Part shown: positions 1 through 8,455 of the stretch, piece by piece
How positions within the stretch are numbered: position 1 is the first letter of the stretch
Layout: the number at the start of each line of letters is the position of its first letter
Assembly (NCBI RefSeq): GCF_000250675.2
Contig: NC_018681.1
Coordinates: 7,626,001-7,690,000, forward strand
Direction of reading: 5' to 3'
Length of the DNA stretch: 64,000 bases
Origin: Nocardia brasiliensis ATCC 700358
GTDB taxonomy: Bacteria > Actinomycetota > Actinomycetes > Mycobacteriales > Mycobacteriaceae
Notes under the pieces: model-generated
Told to the model about the DNA's origin: nothing
Databases searched by the model: none
What the model saw: the letters and a program-made list of their open reading frames with translations, nothing else
Program-made: the position numbers and the translations under genes

Positions 1-1393
1 GCCGCCCCGGGGTCCGGGGCAGGCGGACGGTGAAGCGCGCGCCACCGGTGGGCGCACGGCCCGCGGTGATGTCGCCGCCGTGCAGGCGGGCGTGCTCACG
101 GGCGATGGCCAGGCCGAGTCCGCTGCCCCCGGCCCCGCCGCGCCCGGCGTCGGCCTTGTAGAAGCGGGTGAACACGCGGTCGGGATCGGTTGCGGGCAGC
201 CCAGTTCCGTGGTCGTCGACGGTGATCAGCACGTCCTCGCCCGCGGTGTGAATATCCACCTGCACCGGCGGTGCGCCGTGCGACAGCGCGTTGCCGACGA
301 GGTTCGCCACGATGACATCCAGGCGGCGGCGGTCCACGATCGCCTCGACCGGCTCCATCGCCCGCAGCCGCACTCGGTCGTCGTCCCAGAGCCGGGCGGC
401 GAGGCTGTCCCGCACCGCCGCGACGATTTCCACGTCCTCGGGGTGCAGCCGTTCGGCCGCGGCGTCGAAGCGGGAGACCTCGATCAGGTCCGCGACCAGG
501 GTGGTGAGCCGCCGGGTGGCGTCGACCGCGAGCAGCGCGGATGCCCGCTGGTCGCCGGTCATCCGATCGGATTCGGCCTCCAGCACCTCCACCACCGCGG
601 TGAGCGCGGTGAGCGGCGTGCGCAGCTCGTGCGAGACATCGGCCACGAAACGGCGGGACTCGGCCTCCGAGGCCCGCAATCGGTCCACCGTCGATTCCAG
701 TTGTGCCGCCATGTGATTGACCGTCACGGTGAGCTCGGACAGCTCGTCGCCGCCGCGGGGGTTGCCGCGCGCGGTGAGATCGCCGTCGGCGAGTCTGCGT
801 GCGGTATCCCGCAATTCCCGCACCGGCCGCAGCACGCCGCGCGCGGCCAGCAGCGCCAGCCCGGCCGCCAGGGGCAAGGCCAGCAGGCTGGTCAAGGCGG
901 CGGCGCGGCCGGAATCGGCTATGCGGGCCTGCGTTTCGCTGAGATCGCGCACCGCGTACACCTCGATGCCCGAGCGCGTGCGGCGGCCGTCCACACCGGT
1001 GACCATGACGGGGGTGCCGATCAGCAGCCGCGGGCCTGAAATCCTTTGCAGCATCAGCCCGCCACTGTCGCGCACCGCCTTCCGGAGCTCATCGGTCACC
1101 AACTCGCGATCGGAATCCGTTGCCGCGGTGAGGTTCCCGTAACACACCCATACTCGGCCGCCGATCAAGTCCCGCAACCGGTCCAGGGTCTGCTGATCGG
1201 GAGGATCGGTGAGCGACGGCGCCGCGGCCGTGATGCGCGCCGCCACCTCGGCAGCGGCGCTGTTCTGCGCGTCACTGGTCAACGAGGCTCGCGCCGAGAC
1301 GAATCCGGCCCAGGCCGCCGCCGCCGCGCCGATCACGGTGACCAGCACGAAAGCGGCCAGCAGCCGGGCGCGCAATCCGCGCGGCCATCTCAT
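1..1393 (-). CDS. Two-component sensor histidine kinase (3' end beyond window)
   Basis: Membrane kinase that would phosphorylate the response regulator encoded just upstream. From the ATG at 1393 the frame stays open for 464 codons to the left edge, so only the last residues are missing. Visible in order: an N-terminal membrane segment (about residues 8-30), an extracytoplasmic loop, a second membrane segment, a HAMP-like linker, HisKA with the phospho-acceptor in VSHELRTPL (His255), the N box ANLVGNALSHG, G1 box DDHGTGLPA, F box and G2 box GSGLGLAIAREH. The start codon overlaps the regulator stop (ATGA), so the two are translationally coupled. The architecture is like MtrB/CseC-type kinases; the signal cannot be read from sequence. 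Confidence 0.93.
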   Translation of the reverse strand, partial: MRWPRGLRARLLAAFVLVTVIGAAAAAWAGFVSARASLTSDAQNSAAAEVAARITAAAPSLTDPPDQQTLDRLRDLIGGRVWVCYGNLTAATDSDRELVTDELRKAVRDSGGLMLQRISGPRLLIGTPVMVTGVDGRRTRSGIEVYAVRDLSETQARIADSGRAAALTSLLALPLAAGLALLAARGVLRPVRELRDTARRLADGDLTARGNPRGGDELSELTVTVNHMAAQLESTVDRLRASEAESRRFVADVSHELRTPLTALTAVVEVLEAESDRMTGDQRASALLAVDATRRLTTLVADLIEVSRFDAAAERLHPEDVEIVAAVRDSLAARLWDDDRVRLRAMEPVEAIVDRRRLDVIVANLVGNALSHGAPPVQVDIHTAGEDVLITVDDHGTGLPATDPDRVFTRFYKADAGRGGAGGSGLGLAIAREHARLHGGDITAGRAPTGGARFTVRLPRTPGR

Positions 1394-2064
1394 ATCGGCC
1401 CGAACCGGTAGCCGAAGCCGCGCACCGTCTGCACGAACAGCGGCGCGGCCGGATCGCCTTCGATCTTGGCGCGCAGCCGCTGGATCCCGTTGTCCACCAA
1501 GCGCGAATCGCCGAGGTAATCGTGCTCCCACACGCGTTCGAGCAGCTGCTGGCGGCTGAAAACCTGCCCCGGGGCGCCGGAAAGCTCCAGCAGCAGACGC
1601 AGCTCGGTCCGCGTCAGCGCCACCGCGACTCCGTTCTTCGCCACCGTCAGCCCGTCACGGTCGATCTCGAGCTCCCCGAATCGCACGGTGCCGCTCTGCA
1701 CGTCCCGGCCGCCCCGGCGCAGCACCGCCTTGATGCGCGCGTCCAACACCCGCGGCAGCACCGGCTTGACCACGTAATCGTCGGCCCCCGCCTCCAGCCC
1801 ACCCACCACGTCGATGTCGTCCTCGCGCGCGGTGAGCATGATGACGGCGACGTCACCCCGCGCCCGCAGCCGCCGACAGACCTCGAAGCCGTCCATGCCG
1901 GGCAGCATCACATCCAGCACCACGAGCTCGACCCCGTCCGCGGCCAAGGACAGCCCCTCCTCCCCCGACGCCGCGACGCGCACCTCGTGGCCGTGCCGCC
2001 GCAGCGCCATCGCGAGGCTGTCCCGGATCAGCGGGTCGTCCTCTATCAGCAGGATGCGCGCCAC
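1390..2064 (-). CDS. OmpR-family DNA-binding response regulator
   Basis: Receiver plus winged-helix transcription regulator partnered with the downstream kinase. From the GTG at 2064 the protein is 224 residues. It begins MARILLIEDD (acidic pair at 9-10), has the phospho-acceptor Asp51 in LVVLDVMLPG, the T/K switch in the MLTARED and VVKP segments, and a C-terminal OmpR domain ending RTVRGFGYRFGPI. The frame is open to 2121, but the extra 19 residues do not look like receiver sequence, and GATGAGG just before the GTG can serve as ribosome site. Its stop overlaps the kinase ATG. The target genes are not evident. Confidence 0.92.
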   Translation of the reverse strand: MARILLIEDDPLIRDSLAMALRRHGHEVRVAASGEEGLSLAADGVELVVLDVMLPGMDGFEVCRRLRARGDVAVIMLTAREDDIDVVGGLEAGADDYVVKPVLPRVLDARIKAVLRRGGRDVQSGTVRFGELEIDRDGLTVAKNGVAVALTRTELRLLLELSGAPGQVFSRQQLLERVWEHDYLGDSRLVDNGIQRLRAKIEGDPAAPLFVQTVRGFGYRFGPI

Positions 2065-2102
2065 CGCCTCATCATGGCATTGCCGCGGCCCGCCGAGGCG
2101 AA

Positions 2103-2575
2103 CGCCACGGGGCCGGCGCACGCACGATCGCCGCCATCCTCAACGACCGCGGCCACCGCACCACCACCGGTGGGCTCTGGTCCACCCAACAAGTACTACG
2201 AGCGCTGAACAACCGAACCTACCTGGGCGAGACCAACTTCCGCGGAAACACGACCACCGACAGCCACGAATCACGGGACCCTGGGCGATGAACTCCTCAC
2301 CGAACGCCTCTCCAGCCTCCGCACCAAAACCAACCAACTCCAGACCCGCCGCGACGAGCTGACCTACGAGATGGAAGAAGCACCCCGCTCACCTGGACCT
2401 GCCACACTCGACGACATCGCAGACCACATCGCCGAGGTCATCCGCGACGGCAACAACAACCAAACCAAAGCACTCATCGAAGTACTCATCGCCGAAGTCA
2501 CCGTCATCGCGCCCGATCGACTCATCCCGATCTTCCGGATCCGCAACCCACCCCACAGGACCCACCCAGCGCGAA
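2103..2575 (+). pseudogene. Serine recombinase relic (C-terminal part)
   Basis: Remains of a large serine recombinase. The frame with codons starting at positions divisible by three reads GARTIAAILNDRGHRTTTGG and then WSTQQVLRALNNRTYLGE, a typical Recombinase-domain segment (PF07508-like). It stops near 2290, and homology resumes in the next frame from about 2285 with a coiled-coil-like LLTERLSSLRTKTNQLQTRR and the usual tail ALIEVLIAEVTVIAPDRLIP then IFRIRN. The catalytic resolvase domain is absent and the middle is deleted, so the gene is dead. A shorter copy of its last bases lies at 17569-17625. Marks a former mobile element at the left side of the accessory block. Confidence 0.75.
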
Positions 2576-2614
2576 CAATCCAGTCGCCACGACACCGCTA
2601 CGCCTTTCCCCACT

Positions 2615-2838
2615 GTCGCGACCAAACCCCACGCCCTCCAACGACTCAGCGAAACCGACCGCGCGCAGATCATAGTGACCTACCAATCCGGTGCATCCAT
2701 CAACAAACTCGCCACCGAATGGCAACTCGCGAAAGGCAGCATCCTCAAATTCTCCGCGAGAACGGCACCACCATCCGCACCGCCCTCCAACGCCGCGGCA
2801 TCTCACGCCGCAATACCGACGGCCGGACTCAGCAGTAG
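2615..2838 (+). pseudogene. Recombinase-associated helix-turn-helix relic, frameshifted
   Basis: The frame starting at 2615 reads LQRLSETDRAQIIVTYQSGA, then SINKLATEWQLAKGSIL, the repeat-type helix-turn-helix often found at the end of actinobacterial recombinases. It slips at about 2750 into the frame that gives LRENGTTIRTALQRRGIS and ends at 2838. A single small indel explains the break. It continues directly from the relic at 2103-2575 and probably belonged to the same or an adjacent recombinase gene. No intact start or complete domain remains. Confidence 0.6.
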
Positions 2839-3479
2839 TTCTGCCAACGTCGGTTTCGCACCCCAGGGCAGCACGGACAGCATCCACAACAAAACGGCAC
2901 CCGCCACGCAGCACCCGAGCCGCGCTGGGAACTATCCCCGGACCGGTTGCGCCAGAACTCCACGACCGGCCGCAACGGCAACCAACGCGGCAGAGCTGCA
3001 CCGCCACCGTGTGCCCGGATGCGACCGCCTCATGTTGAGGCACCGGGGCGTCGACCTTTCGCCACGCCGACGTCGTCCAGTCGAACGAAGTGTCAGACTT
3101 CGCCATCACCGGATTGCTGTAGCCCACGACAGTTCTGCTCACTGATCCCGAGAAGGGTGGGGCGGGTGAGCAGCAGGGCCGTCCGGACATCGACAGCACG
3201 ATCCCCTCCGACGATATGCGCGGCAACGGACTTTCGTGGTGGGCCCGGCGGGTCGAGCGGGTGGTGTTTCATGGTCACGGCAAGTGGGCAAGCGGCGTGC
3301 CGCGGGCTCATCGAGTTTTGGTTCAGGTCAGGCCCGGCGATGCATGTGGTGAGGCCGACGACGATATCGGTGATCCTTTCCTGCGCAGTGCATGTCACGC
3401 CCGTGGGACTGCGCAGCTACGTAAAGCAGTGGCGGTCAACGCCTTCGGAGTAGCGATCTTCTGACTTACACGAGGCGAG
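2839..3479. other. No recognisable gene
   Basis: Several short open frames exist on both strands, but none has a familiar motif, a good ribosome site and a plausible length together. Given the relics to the left, this is probably decayed mobile DNA. I see no inverted-repeat ends that would define an insertion sequence. Confidence 0.5.
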
Positions 3480-3538
3480 CCGGACACGAATCTGTCCGTT
3501 TAGTGTCCGGTTTGCACTAGTGGGGACGGGGCTATCGT
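3480..3538 (+). promoter_or_regulatory. Inverted-repeat operator overlapping a probable promoter
   Basis: CCGGACAC (3480-3487) is matched by GTGTCCGG (3503-3510), and an inner repeat CGGACA-N6-TGTCCG lies at 3481-3498. This is the layout of many TetR-family operators. Directly after it are TTGCAC (3512-3517) and TATCGT (3533-3538), a possible -35/-10 pair with short spacing. A 34-codon ORF starts at 3577, but no recognisable gene follows until 4181. It could drive the polyprenyl synthase through a long leader, or be a leftover of a lost gene. Confidence 0.45.
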
Positions 3539-3559
3539 CTAGGTAGCGGGATCGAGCAC

Positions 3560-4180
3560 AGCGCGAAGGTTCGGGGATGCCATCGTTGTCAGCCGCCGAA
3601 CGGATTTGGGTTGGTGTGGTCTGTGTCGGTTGCGATTTTCAACTCCGGAGCACTGATCATGTAGGTCCGTCTGAATGTTGAATCCCGTCTGCACACGGCC
3701 GAGTGGCGTCCCGCAGCGACGTCGCCTCGACGAAAATTTGATTCGCCAGTACTTTTCAGCGGAGTCGGTGTCATCGACCGATTTGAGCCCTCGAGGGGCT
3801 CAGAAGTTCGCTGCCGGATTCACGGCGGCCGGTTGAGACTCCTCGGCCGCGAGTGCGGTGCGTGTGTCACGCATGTCCGGTGAGTGCGATCCGAGCCAGC
3901 GACGAGTTGCGAGGTCGGCGAACAGGTTTCACAGATCTTGAATACCGCCTACCGCACGCACACTGGCTGGACTGCCAGCTGTCAGGTGTGTGGCGGCCAC
4001 CCGTGAGTTTCACGGCGACAACCCTGGCATGCCGAGGTGGCGGTGGGTCCAAGAGCGGCTAGCCGGCGTGCGCGGCAGCAGTCCGGAGTCCGTGCCCGGT
4101 TCTCGAACTCGTGGACTTCCGCGCCGAAGCCTGAAAGTCGCTGCGCGACATAAGTATCTGTTCTTGGAGGATTGATCGAG
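3560..4180. other. Leader or decayed region before the terpenoid block
   Basis: About 600 bases with no supported gene. Short frames (for example 3577-3681 plus) carry no recognisable motif. The only clear signal is GGAGG at 4166-4170, the ribosome site of the polyprenyl synthase. Confidence 0.5.
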
Positions 4181-5221
4181 ATGACGCTCACCGTTCGCGC
4201 CCGGCCAGGACGATCCGCGACAGAGATTCTTGCGGAAACGCGGAAGGTGTTCGAACCGGCCTACCGGTCGGCGGTTACCGCGCTACCTGCCGATATTGCG
4301 ACGGTCGGCGGCTATCACATCGGCTGGTGGGACGCGCAGCGAACGCCGACACAGCTGGGCGGGAAGTCGATTCGTCCCGCCTTGGTGCTGGCAAGCGCCG
4401 CCGCGAACACCCGTGGTTCGGCCGAGCTCACCCGCGAACGCGCGATCATTGCCGCGGTGGCCGTGGAGATGGTGCACGATTTCTCGCTGCTGCACGACGA
4501 CATCATGGACAACGACGAGATCCGTAGACACCGCTGCGCGGCATGGGCGACATTCGGTGTGCCCGCAGCCATTCTCACCGGCGACCTGTTCCTGACCGCC
4601 GCGACGAACCTGCTCATCTCCCAAGATCGTGACGCGGCACGCATCCTCATTAAAGCGTTGCACGCGCTGTGCGAGGGGCAAACCGAAGATCTCGCCTTCG
4701 AGAACCGGCCGTCGGTGTCACTGCCGGAGTGCCTGCACATGGTCGAAGGTAAAACTGCCGCACTGTTGAGCGCCTCGTGCGAGCTCGGCGCATGGGCCGC
4801 TCACGCGGGTCCAGAGAAAGCCACGCTCATGCGGCAATTCGGCCTCCAGCTCGGATTCGCCTTCCAACTCGTCGACGATCTCCTCGGCATCTGGGGAGAC
4901 CCCGAGATCACCGGAAAACCGGTATTCGCCGATCTCGTCCATCGCAAGAAGTCCCTGCCGGTGGTCGCCGCACTGAACTCCCACACCACCGCCGGTATCG
5001 AACTTGCGCAACGCTACAGCGGCACCGACCTGCTCAGCCAAGCAGAGCTCGAGGACCTCGCGCGGCTCATCGAGCTCGCCGGCGGCCGCAGATGGGCCGA
5101 AGACGCTGCCGCCGAACATATCTCGGCTGCGCAGCACCTCCTCGAACAAGCCGAACCGAATCCTGCGGCGGCGGCGGATCTGTTGACGTTGGCCGGCCTG
5201 ATCACACGAAGGGAGCGCTGA
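4181..5221 (+). CDS. Polyprenyl diphosphate synthase (FPP/GGPP synthase type)
   Basis: Condenses IPP with allylic diphosphates to make the linear precursor of the cluster. 346 residues from the ATG at 4181 with GGAGG ten bases upstream; a TTG at 4172 is too close to that site. First Asp-rich motif DDIMD at 106-110 and second DDLLGIWGD from 232, with GGKSIRPALVL before them and the KKSLP segment after, all as in active trans-prenyl synthases. The residue five before the first motif is Phe (HDFSLLHDD), which in this family tends to limit chain length, so C15 is as likely as C20. Followed after one base by the MEP-gene relics and then the UbiA-like genes, so probably the first gene of the operon. 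Confidence 0.92.
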   Translation: MTLTVRARPGRSATEILAETRKVFEPAYRSAVTALPADIATVGGYHIGWWDAQRTPTQLGGKSIRPALVLASAAANTRGSAELTRERAIIAAVAVEMVHDFSLLHDDIMDNDEIRRHRCAAWATFGVPAAILTGDLFLTAATNLLISQDRDAARILIKALHALCEGQTEDLAFENRPSVSLPECLHMVEGKTAALLSASCELGAWAAHAGPEKATLMRQFGLQLGFAFQLVDDLLGIWGDPEITGKPVFADLVHRKKSLPVVAALNSHTTAGIELAQRYSGTDLLSQAELEDLARLIELAGGRRWAEDAAAEHISAAQHLLEQAEPNPAAAADLLTLAGLITRRER

Positions 5222-5222
5222 A

Positions 5223-5441
5223 ATGACCGGTCGTGGACGTGAGCTGGTACTCGCTGCGCCGCGCTCACTTTGCGCGGGAGTCGAGCGTGCTATCGACACG
5301 ATCGAGCGCGTCTTCCTCCCGCACGGAGCCCGCAACGCCCTACTCACCGAATGCGGCATCTCGGCACGCGGAATCTGCGACCTCGTCTCCCGCGTACTGC
5401 CACCCACGCGGGCACACGAATCAGCTGGGAGCTCGCGATGA
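5223..5441 (+). pseudogene. ispH-dxs chimeric relic
   Basis: A 72-codon frame with a good ribosome site (GAAGGGAG) joined from two MEP-pathway genes. Residues 6-30 (ELVLAAPRSLCAGVERAIDT) match the N terminus of IspH/LytB, including the first iron-sulphur cysteine. The following FLPHGARNALLTECGISARG matches the extreme C terminus of DXS (1-deoxyxylulose-5-phosphate synthase). The catalytic bodies of both enzymes are missing, so neither activity can remain. It looks like one large in-frame deletion between formerly adjacent ispH and dxs. The stop overlaps the ATG of the ispG relic (ATGA), so the original coupling is preserved. Confidence 0.7.
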
Positions 5442-5827
5442 GCATCATCTATCTGCGCACCCCCAGAGCGCCTCTCCCGATGGCAGCGCGGCGTGTATCG
5501 CGCCGACTGATGGTCGGGTCTGTTCCGGTCGGCGGCGGCGCGCCGATTTCGGTGCAGTCGATGTGTACTACGAGCACCGCAGACACCGACGCCATCCTGC
5601 AGCAGATCGCCGAGCTCACTGCCGCCGGATGTGAAATCGTCCGAGTCGCCGTCCCTTCCCGCGACGACGCCCGGGCATTACCTCGGATCGTCGCACGATC
5701 ACCTATCCCGGTCATCGCCGACAGCCTCGGACAAACACACCGCAACGGCGGGGCGAGAGTCCTCGACACCCGAGGCCTCGACCCCGTGAACACCGGTGCC
5801 GACTGGATACCACCCAATCACGGCTAA
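5438..5827 (+). pseudogene. Truncated ispG (gcpE) relic
   Basis: 129 codons. Residues 1-92 are an unmistakable N terminus of IspG, 4-hydroxy-3-methylbut-2-enyl-diphosphate synthase: APLPMAARRVSRRLMVGSVP, VGGGAPISVQSMCTT, QQIAELTAAGCEIVRVAVPS and IPVIAD. After that the sequence departs from the family, and the remainder of the TIM barrel and the C-terminal 4Fe-4S domain (CPSCGR motif) are gone. Full IspG is about 380 residues, so this cannot be active. It follows the ispH-dxs relic with a four-base overlap and ends just before the first UbiA-like gene. Confidence 0.85.
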
Positions 5828-5866
5828 GTGAGCTCTAGCAACGCCGTTCCTCAACGGGAGATAACG

Positions 5867-6781
5867 ATGCACGACAGAAGCGCCGCACCCACAATTTCGC
5901 TGAAGACCCGGCGGCTACTATCGGTGAGCGCCCACGAAATACGCACCACGTGCACCCTGTTCTCGCTGGACAACACGTTTATCACGCTTGTACCCGGAGT
6001 CACCTTTACCGTAAGCGTGAGCGCAGCGGCGGAGAGCCGACCAGCTGAGTTATTCAATATAGCCGCTGGGTCTATGCTGTACTTCTTTCTATACGGATAC
6101 TTCTTCACCCTCTCGAACCAAATCGCCGGACTGGAAGAGGACCGACTGAACAAGCCGCACCGCCCTCTTGTCCGCGGTCTTGTCGATGTTGACGGCATGC
6201 GCCGCCGACTCATCGGCGCCACAGCCGCTTTCATACTCACAGGGTGGCTCCTAGGAGTCATAGAATGGGCGCTCATATGGGTAGCGATATCTTTTATGCA
6301 CAACCAACTACACTGGTCTCGAAATTGGATTTTCAAGAACATAACAATGCTGGTCGGGATTATAGCGATGCTCGCAGCAGGCGCTTCACTAGCGAACTAT
6401 CTGAACGACACCACATGGCGGTGGATAGTCGTTATCTCGGCCGCAAACTTTGCATTGGTGTCTCTCCAGGATCTGCGGGACACGGCAGGCGACGAAGCCG
6501 TGGGACGACGCACTTTCCCTCAATATTTCGGGATCAATCGCACTCGAATCTTATTGGCGATAGGCTTCATAGCTTATCCAGCCCTACTGCATTGCACACT
6601 GTACGCAGAACCTCGATACTTCTCGACAGCAACGGTGCTCGAAGTCATCATCGCGATATTCAGCGCGATTATATCGCTTCGCATCGCCACAGCCGAGACC
6701 GCACGCGCCGACCATATAACGTACGTCATCTATTGCTATCAGTACTGCTTGATACTCGCCTCCCCGGCACTAGTGATATGA
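5867..6781 (+). CDS. UbiA-superfamily membrane protein, possible terpene cyclase or prenyltransferase (copy 1)
   Basis: 304 residues; the ATG at 5867 has GGGAG at 5856-5860, better than the GTG at 5828. About eight hydrophobic segments. The first Asp-rich motif is a variant: N84-Q85 ... E91-D92 ... NKPHRP (95-100) rather than the usual NDxxD; the second is QDLRDTAGDEAVGRRTFP with Asp202, 205 and 209. This variant resembles, from memory, UbiA proteins near fungal UbiA-type terpene cyclases such as Fma-TC. Placed directly after a prenyl synthase, it likely uses the linear diphosphate inside the membrane, either cyclising it or transferring it. Base composition is clearly less GC-rich than the neighbours, and TTA leucine codons occur, suggesting transfer. 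Confidence 0.8.
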   Translation: MHDRSAAPTISLKTRRLLSVSAHEIRTTCTLFSLDNTFITLVPGVTFTVSVSAAAESRPAELFNIAAGSMLYFFLYGYFFTLSNQIAGLEEDRLNKPHRPLVRGLVDVDGMRRRLIGATAAFILTGWLLGVIEWALIWVAISFMHNQLHWSRNWIFKNITMLVGIIAMLAAGASLANYLNDTTWRWIVVISAANFALVSLQDLRDTAGDEAVGRRTFPQYFGINRTRILLAIGFIAYPALLHCTLYAEPRYFSTATVLEVIIAIFSAIISLRIATAETARADHITYVIYCYQYCLILASPALVI

Positions 6782-6864
6782 CGGCCAGGGCACCGTCAGG
6801 CCTCCGGCAAGAAAGGATCTTTGCAAGCAGCGATATTAGAAGCAAGGCCATTATTGGAGAAGCA

Positions 6865-7821
6865 ATGTTCGAACCTGCAACGTCACCGACACGAAACAGC
6901 CAGAACCGCGGTACTGCCGGTACTCGACATAGAATCAGTGCGATGCACCATCAGCTGACGATGGAGCCAGAAATAGCTATCCGCATGATGATGACCAACA
7001 CCATCAGCGTGGTATTTGTGACCAACATGTTCGCATTGAGTGCAGCAGTATATTTCGACGTCCACGGCGGAGAATTACTGAAGACGCTCGCGATCTCTTT
7101 CGCGCTATCCGTTCTCTTCTTGTACACCTGGGACTCGTCGAATCAGGTCAGAAGCCGTGCGGAAGACTCGATAAATAAACCCTACCGACCATTGCCTACC
7201 GGCCTCGCAACCCCGCGCGGAATGCTGACAAGATACATTCTTGCTGCAGCCTTACTCGTGTCGTTCAGTCTACCTTTGAATATCTGGCTGTGGTCCACAG
7301 GCTGGCTCATCGCTACCTTTTTCAACCATTTGATCGCGCGTCCACGAGACTATATTTGGACCAAGGTGCCCACCAATTGTCTCGCGTTCTTCTGCATGAC
7401 CGCTGCAGCATGGCGGCTATCCGGGCCGATCGACTCAACCGGCTGGAGATGGCTATGCCTCATGACCATATTTACGTGCTTACCTCAGATATTCGAAGAC
7501 CTACGAGATATTCATGGAGACGCTGCGGTCGGACGACGGACACCGGTAGCAATTTTCGGCCAATTGCCAGTCCGGCTATTTTTCTTCACAATGGTCGCAG
7601 CCACTCCTGTTGTCATGCACATATACCTTTGGCAGGACGCAACCTCTAGCCGCACCACCCTGATGGTGTGCGATGTCATGGTCGCCTCATTCTCATGGAC
7701 CACCGCGATTCGCGCACTGGCTTTACGATCGGTACGGTCCGACGCCATTACTTTCCAGCTATTCACCGTATCAGTCGGCATTTCACTTCTGAGTGGGATC
7801 TTCGTGTGGGCTAACCGCTAA
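6865..7821 (+). CDS. UbiA-superfamily membrane protein, possible terpene cyclase or prenyltransferase (copy 2)
   Basis: 318 residues; the ATG at 6865 follows GGAGA at 6856-6860, and the open frame further upstream lies inside copy 1 in another phase. It has the same variant signature as copy 1: N93-Q94 ... E100-D101 ... NKPYRP (104-109) and second motif EDLRDIHGDAAVGRRTP with Asp212, 215 and 219. About eight hydrophobic segments with a longer soluble N terminus (about 35 residues). The two copies are diverged, not a recent duplication; they may act in sequence (for example cyclisation and prenyl transfer) or as a heteromer. Lower GC and several TTA codons, like copy 1. Confidence 0.8.
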   Translation: MFEPATSPTRNSQNRGTAGTRHRISAMHHQLTMEPEIAIRMMMTNTISVVFVTNMFALSAAVYFDVHGGELLKTLAISFALSVLFLYTWDSSNQVRSRAEDSINKPYRPLPTGLATPRGMLTRYILAAALLVSFSLPLNIWLWSTGWLIATFFNHLIARPRDYIWTKVPTNCLAFFCMTAAAWRLSGPIDSTGWRWLCLMTIFTCLPQIFEDLRDIHGDAAVGRRTPVAIFGQLPVRLFFFTMVAATPVVMHIYLWQDATSSRTTLMVCDVMVASFSWTTAIRALALRSVRSDAITFQLFTVSVGISLLSGIFVWANR

Positions 7822-8074
7822 TTTGGAGAATCCCTGCCTATTGACCAATAGTGCCGTAACGTCTGGTTCGAACCTCGAATCCGGCGACCCATACAGTCAG
7901 GATTGAGGCGGCCGTTGTGCCACATGGCCGCACTACCGGCATCGACCGTAAGCGCGATGCGCGTACCTCTGGCTCAATCAGCCGAACTCGCTGTTGCGAA
8001 GTAGCCCCTGGTCCGAAACCGAACCGGATGTGCCCGCCGTGGAGCAGGCGCAACCAGGTCAGCGACCTGAGCGG

Positions 8075-8088
8075 TGACCATTTGGTCA
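8075..8088. promoter_or_regulatory. Palindrome TGACCATTTGGTCA, candidate operator
   Basis: Perfect six-base arms TGACCA and TGGTCA separated by TT. The same half-sites recur at 12056-12084 and 16122-16150 in front of other genes of the block, there in the outward arrangement. A further repeat AGGTC-N3-GACCT lies at 8056-8068. It probably serves the cluster regulator; which protein binds is unknown. Confidence 0.45.
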
Positions 8089-8251
8089 ATTTTTGGCATT
8101 AAGATGCACCGCTTGGATGTAGACTAACGAGTTTGCCTGTCGGTAGCGTGCCTGGTATTGCAATAGCAGGCGGTGCGTGAGCTCTCGGGCGTGACGTCAA
8201 CACCGAACCATCTGCCCAACGCCTTATCTGTCGAGATGAGCACGGCGGCCT

Positions 8252-8290
8252 ACTTGTCAACGGAGATTCCTGGATCCTGCCATGACAAGT
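8252..8290. promoter_or_regulatory. Inverted repeat ACTTGTCA-N23-TGACAAGT
   Basis: Perfect eight-base arms at 8252-8259 and 8283-8290, 31 bases start to start (about three helical turns), located 58 bases before the small ORF at 8348. The spacing suits a dimeric regulator binding one DNA face or a looped operator; a long-loop RNA hairpin is the alternative. Confidence 0.35.
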
Positions 8291-8347
8291 GCAGCACAAG
8301 AGCAAACAGTTTCGCTGAGTTGGGTCAGTCAGAGATGGAGGGCCAGA

Positions 8348-8455
8348 ATGTCGAGATCGCTTGATGTGCCCGCGCATTATGTCACCGATCGCTACGTGGT
8401 CGAGGCCCGAGACGATATCGAGCTCATCACCGCTCTGTTTCGGAGCAGGGCGTGA
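8348..8455 (+). CDS. 35-residue small protein coupled to the nucleotidyltransferase
   Basis: Begins MSRSLDVPAHYVTDRYVVEA and ends at a TGA that overlaps the GTG of the next gene (GTGA). A strong ribosome site GGAGGG lies at 8337-8342, five bases before the ATG. No membrane segment, signal or known domain is visible; it is rich in charged residues and hydrophobic beta-branched residues. The ribosome site and overlap argue that it is translated; whether the peptide has a function or only serves to couple translation of the nucleotidyltransferase is open. Confidence 0.5.
   Translation: MSRSLDVPAHYVTDRYVVEARDDIELITALFRSRA

Larger units (their letters stand above)
7822..8347. other. Intergenic region with two candidate operators
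   Basis: 526 bases without a supported gene between the UbiA pair and the nucleotidyltransferase unit. It holds the TGACCA/TGGTCA palindrome (8075-8088), a TAGACT -10-like box at 8120-8125 and the ACTTGTCA inverted repeat (8252-8290), so it is probably a promoter region for the second transcription unit. No terminator with a T-tract is visible after 7821. Confidence 0.5.

Noticed and set aside
2103..4180. Duplicate of the tRNA-Ala 3' end as left attachment site
   Set aside because: Searched by eye for the tRNA 3' segment (GGGGTTCGAATCCCC or complement) near the left boundary and did not see it, so the exact attachment site of the putative island is not defined.
6244..6864. Upstream extension of the second UbiA gene
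   Set aside because: Lies inside the first UbiA gene in another phase; the ATG at 6865 has its own ribosome site.
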